A DNA stretch of 5,745 nucleotides from Candidatus Moranbacteria bacterium CG23_combo_of_CG06-09_8_20_14_all_35_22 (GCA_002772115.1 PCRW01000048.1:1-5745); one strand, 5' to 3'. Counted from the stretch's first letter, positions 1-5,628 are shown. The notes: generated by a model not told the origin, from the letters alone. A program made the numbers and translations.

Positions 1-36
1 ATGAGAGCCTAATAAAGAAAATCTCCAATCGAGACG

Positions 37-63
37 CCATTTACTCTTATCCGAGTAAAATGG
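37..63. repeat. Bulged inverted repeat (hairpin)
   Basis: CCATTTACTC (37-46) faces GAGTAAAATGG (53-63) across a six-base loop; the right arm has one extra A. No T-run follows, so this is not a plain intrinsic terminator. It may be the 3' end structure of a gene lying left of the window. Confidence 0.5.
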
Positions 64-77
64 AGACTGAATGTTAA

Positions 78-106
78 TTGTTCAGTGATTATAGTAATAT
101 TAATAT
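78..106 (+). promoter_or_regulatory. Possible weak promoter
   Basis: TTGTTC (78-83) and TAATAT (101-106) are separated by 17 bases. The -10 matches the consensus at four of six positions. If used, transcription would start near 113 and run into the nested hairpins at 154-255. In DNA this rich in A and T such pairs occur often by chance. Confidence 0.25.
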
Positions 107-112
107 GTCAAA

Positions 113-255
113 ACAATCTATTCAAAAATTTTATAGTTTTTCTTACTTTTATTTCTGGTTTAGCCAGATCGGTTTTGTTTTGCATAAAATGAAAGCATAA
201 AAGATAATTCATTTTAGTCAGACCAAAGCCGATCTCATGCGAGACCGGTTTTTTT
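113..255 (+). ncRNA. Candidate small RNA or attenuated leader with nested hairpins
   Basis: Three structures overlap. A short hairpin is TCTGG/CCAGA (154-158 with 164-168). A long hairpin pairs 166-193 with 208-235 around a 14-base loop, with three mismatches and two G-U pairs; its inner nine pairs (185-193 with 208-216) are perfect. A terminator hairpin pairs 229-236 with 241-248 and is followed by seven T. The short hairpin uses the first bases of the long one, and the long one uses the 5' arm of the terminator, so they exclude each other. This is the arrangement of an anti-antiterminator, antiterminator and terminator. The 5' end is only a guess from the weak promoter above. Alternatives are a free-standing small RNA or the decayed end of a mobile element. 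I do not recognise a known riboswitch class. Confidence 0.3.
229..255 (+). terminator. Intrinsic terminator
   Basis: CCGATCTC (229-236), loop ATGC, GAGACCGG (241-248), then T from 249 to 255. The stem has one A-C mismatch. The A/T-flanked short GC stem with a T-run is typical. It ends any plus-strand transcript arriving from the left and lies about 160 bases before the next gene. Confidence 0.6.
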
Positions 256-281
256 GTTCCTTAAAAAAATAAATTAAAAAT

Positions 282-323
282 ATTTCGACATAAAAAAAGC
301 TATCGCATAAAATTTGTCGAAAT
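282..323. repeat. 9-bp inverted repeat around a 24-base spacer
   Basis: ATTTCGACA (282-290) and TGTCGAAAT (315-323) match perfectly. The spacer is A-rich and contains GCATAAAA. The site lies about 90-130 bases before the ATG at 414, so it could be an operator for that gene or an RNA hairpin. No T-run follows the right arm, and no factor can be named. Confidence 0.4.
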
Positions 324-413
324 TTATTTTGAAGTCTGAATAAAAATAAAAGAAAAGTTTTATTTTAATTGTCAAAAACCCCAATAAACTAAAATCAAAA
401 AAGGAGATGGCCA

Positions 414-719
414 ATGTTTCAAGGAATAAGTTCGGAAGTATCGGCAACAGTATGTGGAGTGAACTTTTATTTGTTCAGACATTATGGAGTTTTTTTGCGC
501 CTAGAGGGGCAAATAGAAGCGAATGAAATGGAGGAAATCAAAAAAACAAATAGAAATTTTGTTATTCTTTCCACCAAATTAAAACCGATGGCAATTCCTC
601 AATTTCTACAATTAAGCAAGAAGGTTATATGGAAAGAGGGATTTTTTATCGAGTTTGATAAGGTGGAAGAAAAATTCTGGACGGAGCAGAAAACAGCTTC
701 TCCTGGTCCTAGCGCTTAG
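414..719 (+). CDS. Small protein of unknown function
   Basis: I do not recognise this 101-residue protein. It has no signal peptide, no obvious membrane helix and no metal-binding motif; the single Cys is residue 14. The composition is mixed: an aromatic and hydrophobic N-terminal third, a charged middle (residues about 35-50), and a short SPGPSA tail. The start is well supported: AAGGAG at 401-406 lies seven bases before the ATG, the best ribosome binding site in the window, whereas the genes downstream have none that is clear. It is followed by two strong hairpins ending in a T-run, so it looks like a complete single-gene unit. It is separated from the copper operon by that terminator and by the operon's own promoter, so a copper role is not indicated. 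Confidence 0.65.
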   Translation: MFQGISSEVSATVCGVNFYLFRHYGVFLRLEGQIEANEMEEIKKTNRNFVILSTKLKPMAIPQFLQLSKKVIWKEGFFIEFDKVEEKFWTEQKTASPGPSA

Positions 720-744
720 GTTGCGCTATAAAAAAATGAAAAAA

Positions 745-776
745 GCAATGGTGGGCGACGCTTCGTCCACCATTGC
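745..776 (+). other. Strong 14-bp RNA hairpin after the small gene
   Basis: GCAATGGTGGGCGA (745-758) pairs with TCGTCCACCATTGC (763-776) over a four-base loop, all Watson-Crick except one G-T. It starts 25 bases after the stop codon. No T-run follows; C and A do. It is therefore more likely an mRNA 3'-end stabiliser or a second structure ahead of the true terminator at 785. Confidence 0.7.
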
Positions 777-784
777 CCCAAACC

Positions 785-812
785 ATCCTAAAGCCGAGCT
801 TTAGGATTTTTT
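785..812 (+). terminator. Intrinsic terminator of the small gene
   Basis: ATCCTAAAGC (785-794), loop CGA, GCTTTAGGAT (798-807) form a perfect 10-bp stem followed directly by T up to 812 and further T-rich DNA. It lies eight bases after the hairpin at 745-776 and should end transcription from the gene at 414. Confidence 0.85.
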
Positions 813-815
813 ATT

Positions 816-948
816 TTTATCCCCCACCACTTTTTTACTTTTAAAAAAAATAAGAAAATAAAAAAAGAAAAGTGATTAAGCGGATTGTCTTATAAATACG
901 GATTATTTTAGCGCTTTTAGCGCGAGTAAAAAAGTGGCGGGGGATAAA
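816..948. repeat. 133-bp unit bounded by 24-base inverted repeats
   Basis: Bases 816-839 and 925-948 are reverse complements with a single mismatch (A826 against C938). Each arm has a C5 or G5 run next to a CCACCAC-like motif and a T6/A6 run. The 85 bases between are A-rich on the left and end in a tandem repeat, TTTTAGCGC at 906-914 and 915-923. No protein is encoded. The unit starts at the T-run of one terminator and ends three bases before the copper promoter. It could be a small non-autonomous mobile repeat (MITE-like), a long hairpin, or a genome-specific intergenic repeat. The motif CCCCCACCAC (821-830) recurs at 5733-5742. Confidence 0.6.
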
Positions 949-951
949 TAT

Positions 952-979
952 TTGACAACTTTTGAAAGTAGTATATGAT
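952..979 (+). promoter_or_regulatory. Promoter of the copper operon
   Basis: A perfect -35 box TTGACA (952-957) is followed after 16 bases by TATGAT (974-979), five of six matches to the -10 consensus. Transcription should start near 986, within the operator described next, leaving a leader of about 57 bases before csoR. Confidence 0.85.
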
Positions 980-980
980 G

Positions 981-997
981 TACCTAGGGGGGAGGTA
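981..997 (+). promoter_or_regulatory. CsoR-type operator
   Basis: TACCTAGGGGGGAGGTA consists of inverted TACCT and AGGTA arms around a six-G tract. This follows the known CsoR/RcnR-family pattern of a G/C tract framed by short A/T-containing inverted repeats. It begins one base after the -10 box and covers the likely start site, so bound CsoR would block initiation. It lies about 60 bases before csoR, which indicates autoregulation of the whole operon. Confidence 0.82.
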
Positions 998-1042
998 TGT
1001 ATAAAATTTTAATTTTTAATTTCCAATTTTTAAACTACGAGT

Positions 1043-1309
1043 ATGAAAGAAAATAAAAACACAATAACAGCCTTGAAAAAGGCGCATAGTCATTTGGGAA
1101 ATGTGATAAAAATGGCAGAAGAAAAAGAATATTGCATCGATATCTTGCAACAGAATTTGGCAGTGATTGGACTTTTGAAGTCAGCCAACGCCAAAATTTT
1201 GGAAGGACATTTAAATAGCTGTTTCCAAAATGCTATGCGAGGGACTAATGAAAAAAGAAAAAAAGAAATGATTGAAGAAATTTTAGCAATTAATAAACTT
1301 ACAAAATAA
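1043..1309 (+). CDS. csoR: CsoR-family copper-sensing transcriptional repressor
   Basis: An 88-residue, all-helical metal-sensing repressor of the CsoR/RcnR (DUF156) family, normal length. In this family the tetramer binds operator DNA when metal-free and lets go on binding Cu(I). The three copper ligands of CsoR are visible: Cys31 in EYCIDIL, and His56 and Cys60 in EGHLNSC (spacing H-x3-C). The Cys at the third position favours Cu over the Ni/Co form (RcnR has His there). Tyr30, next to the first ligand, is also kept. The core QQNLAVIGLLKSA is family-typical. The first helix is unusual: ALKKAHSHLGNV replaces the usual RLxRIEGQVRG-like stretch, so DNA contacts may differ. The start has no clear ribosome binding site. 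It is the first gene of the operon, four bases before the next gene. Confidence 0.92.
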   Translation: MKENKNTITALKKAHSHLGNVIKMAEEKEYCIDILQQNLAVIGLLKSANAKILEGHLNSCFQNAMRGTNEKRKKEMIEEILAINKLTK

Positions 1310-1313
1310 AAAG

Positions 1314-2663
1314 ATGAAAAAGAAAATATATATCAAGGGAATGCATTGTGTGGCGTGTGAAAAAATTCTTGAAGATGAACTTATACATGTCCCTTTTGTG
1401 AAAGAAGTGAAAGCCGACAGAAAAAAAGGCGAGGTGGAAATTCGCTATGGAGAAAAAGAACCTAATACTTTGGCCATCAAAGAAATGGTGAAAAAAATTG
1501 GTTATGAAGCTTTCGAAGAAAAACCAGAAAATAATAATAAAAAAGAAAAAACAACTTTTATGCAATGGCTCAAGGCCGTTATAATCGTGGCAATAATTTT
1601 GGTTGTATTTAGAATTTTTCAGGATGTTGGGATAGTGGATAACATAAACATCAAGGGTGTGGAAGCCTCACTTGGAATTTCTTTTCTAGTGGGAATAGTA
1701 GCTTCACTTTCATCATGCCTCATTATTGTCGGAGGGGTGATAATTGCATTTTCGGAAAAATATAAAGGCGAAGGAAAAGATTTTTTTTCTCGAGCAGTTA
1801 AACCAAATCTAATATTTCACTTTGGAAGACTGGCGACTTTTTTTGTGCTAGGTGGCCTTTTAGGGCTTTTGGGTGGACAGATAAACATTAGTGGGAATTT
1901 TATCTCTGTTTTTACGATAATAATTGCCATTATTATGGGATGGCTGGGACTAAATATCCTAGGAATTGTTCCCTCTATTGTTAATTTAGGTCTAGGATTA
2001 CCCAAAAGCCTTACTAAACATTGGAATTCTTTGAAAGGTTCGGAGCACAAGGCGGCTCCATTTTTACTTGGAGTTTCAAGTTTCTTTTTGCCTTGTGGCT
2101 TTACTCAAAGCATGCAAATTTTCGCTCTAACCTCGGGCAGTTTTTGGACAGGAGGATTAAGCTTGCTTCTTTTTGCCTTGGGCACTGTGCCATCGCTTTT
2201 GATTTTAGGTATCAGTGCCTCTTGGTCAAGCAACAGAAAGATGGTAGTGTTTCAAAAAGTGGCTGGGATGCTAGTTGTGCTATTCGCCTTTTTTACCGTG
2301 CAATCTGGTTTGGCCTTGAAGGGAGTGTCAACAAATGTTATTAGCACTAATGATACAAAACAAACAACTTCTTCAGTTGAGAAAAAAATTGATGATAAGA
2401 ATGTGCAAGTTGTAGAAATGCATGTGACGAGTTCCGGTTTTCAACCAGCCGTGCTCAAAGTTAAAAAGGATATTCTGGTTAAGTGGATTGTGAAAGGTGA
2501 TCAAATTAGTGGTTGTACTAATAAAATTATTGTCCCAAGTCTGGAAATTTCCAAAGCGTTAGTGTCAGGGGATAATATAATAAATTTCACTCCAAAAAAT
2601 ACCGGAACAATTCCTTTTAGTTGTTGGATGGGAATGGTACAGGGAAAATTTATCGTTAATTAA
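1314..2663 (+). CDS. HMA / CcdA-DsbD-like membrane / cupredoxin fusion protein
   Basis: A 449-residue membrane protein of three parts. Residues 1-70 are a heavy-metal-associated domain with the Cu(I) site GMHCVAC (Cys12, Cys15). Residues about 85-335 hold seven likely helices: one extra, then a six-helix core of the CcdA/DsbD_2 type, often labelled TauE/SafE sulfite exporter in databases. Cys135 (SSCL) and Cys261 (LPCG) fall in helices 1 and 4 of the core, where CcdA/DsbD carry their redox pair. Residues about 365-449 resemble a cupredoxin, with Cys401 and the end motif FSCWMGM (Cys437, Met439, Met441) as probable copper ligands. Basic loops (147-163, 231-246, 306-309) put the HMA domain in the cytoplasm and the cupredoxin outside. 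I infer copper transfer or reduction across the membrane; sulfite export is unlikely. The ATG follows csoR by four bases without a clear ribosome site, suggesting coupled translation. Confidence 0.93.
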   Translation: MKKKIYIKGMHCVACEKILEDELIHVPFVKEVKADRKKGEVEIRYGEKEPNTLAIKEMVKKIGYEAFEEKPENNNKKEKTTFMQWLKAVIIVAIILVVFRIFQDVGIVDNINIKGVEASLGISFLVGIVASLSSCLIIVGGVIIAFSEKYKGEGKDFFSRAVKPNLIFHFGRLATFFVLGGLLGLLGGQINISGNFISVFTIIIAIIMGWLGLNILGIVPSIVNLGLGLPKSLTKHWNSLKGSEHKAAPFLLGVSSFFLPCGFTQSMQIFALTSGSFWTGGLSLLLFALGTVPSLLILGISASWSSNRKMVVFQKVAGMLVVLFAFFTVQSGLALKGVSTNVISTNDTKQTTSSVEKKIDDKNVQVVEMHVTSSGFQPAVLKVKKDILVKWIVKGDQISGCTNKIIVPSLEISKALVSGDNIINFTPKNTGTIPFSCWMGMVQGKFIVN

Positions 2664-2689
2664 TTACGCGATGCGAATCGGCTTAAATT

Positions 2690-4858
2690 ATGAACAAAAA
2701 AATAATCCTAAAAATTTCCGGTATGACTTGTGCAAGCTGTGCGCTTAGTAATGAAAAAAAATTAGTCAAAACTAAAGGAATAATTTGGGCTTCAGTTAAT
2801 TTTGCTTCAAAAAACGCGCAAGTGGAATATGATCCAGAAATAATCGATGAAAATCAAGTCAAAAAAATCATCAAAGATAATGGCTATAATATTGAAGAAT
2901 ATGGCGAGCATCATCATGAGATGGAAAGTATAACAAAAAATCTGAACAGTTTTATTGGGTCAGCATTTTTGAGTGCACCCTTACTTTTGGAAATGTTTTA
3001 TAAATTTAGATTGGATCGAAATATTTTGAACATTGATTTTGTTATGTGGGTCCATCTTCTCTTAGCGACGATTGTCGTTTTTGTTTTTGGTTGGCGTTTT
3101 CATCGCACAATGATGCTGAAACTCAAAAAGTTTGAAGCTAATATGGACACCTTGGTTTCAATTGGAACTCTAGTGGCCTATTTTTATAGCTTGTGGGCAT
3201 TTTTTGCCGGTCAAAAAGGTTATCTGGAATCAGCGGTGGCAATTATCACGCTCATTCTTTTGGGTAAGTATTTTGAAAGTCTAAGTATGGGACGAGCAGG
3301 AGAAGCGATGAGGAAACTCATGGAATTTGGGGTGAAATATGCTAGGGTGATTGATGTGCAAAACAAAGAAAAAATGATTGAAATTGACAAGGTGAAAATT
3401 GGCGACATCCTCCTAATAAAACCGAGTGAAAAAATTCCACTTGATGGAGAAATAATTTCCGGTGTGTCCAGTGTGGACGAGTCAATGCTTACGGGCGAGT
3501 CGTTACCAATAGAAAAAAAACTAGGCGAAAAAGTATATGGTGCAACCATTAATCAAGATGGGGTGATAAAAATTAGAGTGACCCAGATTGGGGATGGTAC
3601 AGTGCTCGCACAAATAATCAAAACGGTAGAAGAAGCACAAATGTCAAAAGCGCCCATTCAAAAATTAGTTGACTGCATTTCAAGTTATTTTTCTCCCGCT
3701 ATTATCCTTCTATCGCTTGCCACATTTTTGGGGTGGTATTTTTTTTCTGGTAACATTTCTCTTTCAATAATAAACGCCGTGGCCGTTTTAGTTATTGCGT
3801 GTCCGTGTGCATTGGGACTCGCAACTCCAACGGCGATTATGGTAGGCACGGGGCTTGGAGCAAAAAAAGGTATACTTTTCAAAAACGGCGAAAGTTTTGA
3901 AATAGCCAAGAAAATTTCCACTGTAGTTTTTGACAAAACTGGCACGCTTACCCAAGGGAAACCGGAAGTCAAAAAAATCATAGTTAATCCAGAGGAAAAT
4001 TTTTCAAAAGATTCAGTTTTGAAAATCGCTGCATCTCTTTCGAATAATTCTGAGCATCCAATTTCTAGCGCGATTAATAGTTATGTTAAAGAAAAAAATA
4101 TTATTTTGGCACAGCTAGAAGAAATCAAGGAAGAAAAAGGCAAGGGACTTTCAGCGATTTGTCAAGAACATAAAACCAGTTTGCTCTTGGGCAATAAAAA
4201 ATTATTAGAAGACTATGGCGTGAACCTTTCTTGGGTGGAAAATATTTTAAATGAAGAGAATCAAACGGACGGTTCATATCTTTTTGTGGTTCACGGCGGA
4301 AAAGTAATTGGTGCAATCGTGGTGGCGGACAAAGCTAGGGCTGAAGCCAAACAAGTTATTGAAAAAATCAAGAAAATGAAAATTGCCGTACTGATGATAA
4401 CAGGGGACAACAAAAAAACGGCTGAAATAATTGGGAAGGAATTGGGCATAGAAAAAATAATTGCTGAAGTTTTGCCAGATGAAAAATCTAAGGAAATAAA
4501 AAAATTACAAGAAGAGGGTGAGGTGGTAATTTTTGTAGGAGATGGGATAAACGATGCGCCAAGTTTGGTACAAGCTGATCTTGGAATTGCCATGGGCAGT
4601 GGCACTGACATTGCCAAGGAAGCGGGGCAAATTATTCTCTTGGAAAGCAATTTGGAAAAAGTGGTGGAAGCAATTGAAATTTCCAAAACTACTTTTCGCA
4701 CTATCAAGCAAAATTTATTCTGGGCTTTTTTCTATAACATTGTAGCCATCCCGCTAGCCGCCCTTGGATTCTTGTCTCCCGCCATCGCCGCCGGCGCAAT
4801 GTCTCTTAGTTCAGTATCGGTGGTGCTAAATAGTCTTCGAATTTATAGGAAAAAGTAG
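2690..4858 (+). CDS. copA: Cu(I)-exporting P1B-type ATPase
   Basis: A complete 722-residue copper pump that uses ATP to export Cu(I) from the cytoplasm. In order: one N-terminal HMA domain with GMTCASC (Cys14, Cys17), a His-rich linker (EHHHEME, 73-79), eight predicted membrane helices, the actuator motif TGES (268-271), the transport-site CPC in helix 6 (Cys371, Cys373), the phosphorylated Asp415 in DKTGTLT, the P1B nucleotide-site His-Pro (456-457) in SEHP, and the hinge GDGINDAP (617-624). Tyr682-Asn683 in helix 7 and Met704 with Ser707-Ser708 in helix 8 are the Cu(I)-specific P1B-1 signature, which argues against Zn/Cd. It has one HMA domain, as many bacterial CopA do. It begins 26 bases after the fusion gene with no obvious ribosome binding site and is the last gene of the operon. 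No catalytic residue is missing. Confidence 0.97.
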   Translation: MNKKIILKISGMTCASCALSNEKKLVKTKGIIWASVNFASKNAQVEYDPEIIDENQVKKIIKDNGYNIEEYGEHHHEMESITKNLNSFIGSAFLSAPLLLEMFYKFRLDRNILNIDFVMWVHLLLATIVVFVFGWRFHRTMMLKLKKFEANMDTLVSIGTLVAYFYSLWAFFAGQKGYLESAVAIITLILLGKYFESLSMGRAGEAMRKLMEFGVKYARVIDVQNKEKMIEIDKVKIGDILLIKPSEKIPLDGEIISGVSSVDESMLTGESLPIEKKLGEKVYGATINQDGVIKIRVTQIGDGTVLAQIIKTVEEAQMSKAPIQKLVDCISSYFSPAIILLSLATFLGWYFFSGNISLSIINAVAVLVIACPCALGLATPTAIMVGTGLGAKKGILFKNGESFEIAKKISTVVFDKTGTLTQGKPEVKKIIVNPEENFSKDSVLKIAASLSNNSEHPISSAINSYVKEKNIILAQLEEIKEEKGKGLSAICQEHKTSLLLGNKKLLEDYGVNLSWVENILNEENQTDGSYLFVVHGGKVIGAIVVADKARAEAKQVIEKIKKMKIAVLMITGDNKKTAEIIGKELGIEKIIAEVLPDEKSKEIKKLQEEGEVVIFVGDGINDAPSLVQADLGIAMGSGTDIAKEAGQIILLESNLEKVVEAIEISKTTFRTIKQNLFWAFFYNIVAIPLAALGFLSPAIAAGAMSLSSVSVVLNSLRIYRKK

Positions 4859-4885
4859 AATATTATAATTTTCATAAATAAAAAA

Positions 4886-4924
4886 TACTACCGTATTCTA
4901 GAATACGGTAGTAAAATATTTTTT
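4886..4924. terminator. Bidirectional terminator with a perfect 28-bp palindrome
   Basis: Bases 4886-4913 are exactly self-complementary, giving a 12-bp stem with a CTAG loop. On the minus strand the stem runs straight into six T (A at 4880-4885 on the plus strand), ideal for ending the gene at 4959-5561. On the plus strand six T occur at 4919-4924 after a five-base AAATA gap, so it can also end the copper operon, whose last stop codon is 27 bases upstream. It fits its place between two convergent genes. Confidence 0.85.
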
Positions 4925-4933
4925 CTAAATCAT

Positions 4934-4952
4934 CCTAACATCGAATGTTAGG
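4934..4952. other. Short hairpin between convergent genes
   Basis: CCTAACAT (4934-4941), loop CGA, ATGTTAGG (4945-4952) form a perfect 8-bp stem seven bases beyond the stop codon of the minus-strand gene. No T-run follows on either strand. It has the same plan as the terminator at 785-807: CATCCTAA, three variable bases, CGA, the three complementary bases, TTAGG. Confidence 0.6.
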
Positions 4953-4958
4953 GTAAAG

Positions 4959-5561
4959 TTATTGGTAAACCTTATTATAATACATTCCAACATCGGCGAT
5001 CCATTTGTTAACGCTTTCGTTGCTATGCCCTGCACAATTCCAACCACATTTCCAAACAATCATTTCTTCTGGAGTGGATAAATTGGATTCGTTTATCAGA
5101 TTGCTGATTCTTTTGCCAACAACATTGACTGCTTCGTGCGGACTAGAAAAACAAGTGTAGCCACTAGGTGTCATATTTTCGCTTTGTCCACGGTAGCCCC
5201 AATAGTTGAAACAATCTTTTCCATTAAGATGCGGAGAATATTTTCCCCAGTTACTTTCTTTTTTGGCAATCCCAACTAGAAAGGCGGCGGTTCTTTTTTC
5301 TTTGGCAGAAATATAGGGCGCCATTTTTTCCATTGGATAGCCAGCCAACAAAACATTAATATTTTTTTCCAAAGGAGTGGTGATCTTTGTTTTTATTTCC
5401 GGTTTTACAATTGAAAGTGATCGGGTATAATCTAAAATTAAAATATCATAAAAAAGCGCCAAAATGACCATAAATAAAAGCACGGCTTTTTTATTGAAAA
5501 CCTTCTCTGGTGGGGGAAGAACGAACTTTTTTTTGAGTAATTTTTTGAGTTTCTTTTTCAT
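4959..5561 (-). CDS. Membrane-anchored lysozyme-like (glucosaminidase-type) protein
   Basis: A 200-residue protein with a strongly basic N-terminus (residues 1-13), a proline stretch (PPP, 16-18) and one membrane helix (about 25-44), giving a cytoplasmic tail and an external domain. Residues about 75-200 resemble the lysozyme-like/endo-glucosaminidase fold: AFLVGIAKKESNWGK has the helix with a probable catalytic Glu102 seen in lytic transglycosylases and glucosaminidases, followed by NYWGYRG, SSPHEAV and the late tryptophans W170, W174 and W187. It would cut peptidoglycan glycan strands outside the cell. Cys117, 137, 172 and 176 could make two disulfides. The start is set by the promoter at 5629-5657 and the Lys-rich N-terminus; the upstream CTT/AAG-rich bases give no good ribosome site. 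It converges on copA and has no clear link to copper. The fold is recognised by motif only, so the exact bond cut is uncertain. Confidence 0.85.
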   Translation of the reverse strand: MKKKLKKLLKKKFVLPPPEKVFNKKAVLLFMVILALFYDILILDYTRSLSIVKPEIKTKITTPLEKNINVLLAGYPMEKMAPYISAKEKRTAAFLVGIAKKESNWGKYSPHLNGKDCFNYWGYRGQSENMTPSGYTCFSSPHEAVNVVGKRISNLINESNLSTPEEMIVWKCGWNCAGHSNESVNKWIADVGMYYNKVYQ

Positions 5562-5582
5562 AAGAATGGCTTATTTAACAAC

Positions 5583-5606
5583 AAAAACGGGCTTGCACCC
5601 GTTTTT
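5583..5606 (-). terminator. Terminator-like hairpin in the leader of the wall-hydrolase gene
   Basis: AAAAACGGG (5583-5591) and CCCGTTTTT (5598-5606) pair across a six-base loop. The hairpin is symmetrical, so a T-run follows it on both strands. On the minus strand it lies between the promoter (-10 at 5629-5634) and the start codon at 5561, about 15-40 bases into the transcript, where it could attenuate transcription. On the plus strand it has no gene to end, since the copper operon already stops at 4886-4924. Confidence 0.65.
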
Positions 5607-5628
5607 ATATTTTCCTACTCACAATTTA

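Larger units (their letters stand above)
1..413. other. Structured intergenic region without a convincing gene
   Basis: No reading frame here has a start, a ribosome binding site and a useful length. The stretch is very A/T-rich and contains a bulged hairpin (37-63), a weak promoter-like pair (78-106), nested hairpins (154-255), a 9-bp inverted repeat (282-323) and three copies of GCATAAAA (182, 195, 305). The last bases carry the ribosome binding site of the gene at 414. A regulatory leader or a small RNA is possible, but the sequence alone does not settle this. Confidence 0.6.

Noticed and set aside
3..77. An open stretch of 24 codons ending in TAA on the plus strand, possibly the tail of a gene to the left
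   Set aside because: Two minus-strand frames are also open or nearly so over the same bases, the tail matches no family I know, and a hairpin covers its middle. It is too short to call.
182..312. Three GCATAAAA copies as a CRISPR or iteron array
   Set aside because: Only eight bases long and irregularly spaced (13 and 110 bases apart), with no constant repeat-spacer structure. Explained by base composition and hairpin arms.
395..416. GGAGATGG before the small gene as part of a fluoride-type riboswitch
   Set aside because: The match is confined to the ribosome binding site; the conserved pseudoknot partners of that riboswitch are not visible.
1314..2663. Annotation of the middle gene as a sulfite exporter
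   Set aside because: The core resembles CcdA/DsbD with paired cysteines, and both soluble domains are copper-binding types inside a copper operon.
4291..4707. A 138-codon minus-strand frame inside copA
   Set aside because: It is antisense to the conserved hinge region of copA, whose catalytic motifs prove the plus strand is coding.
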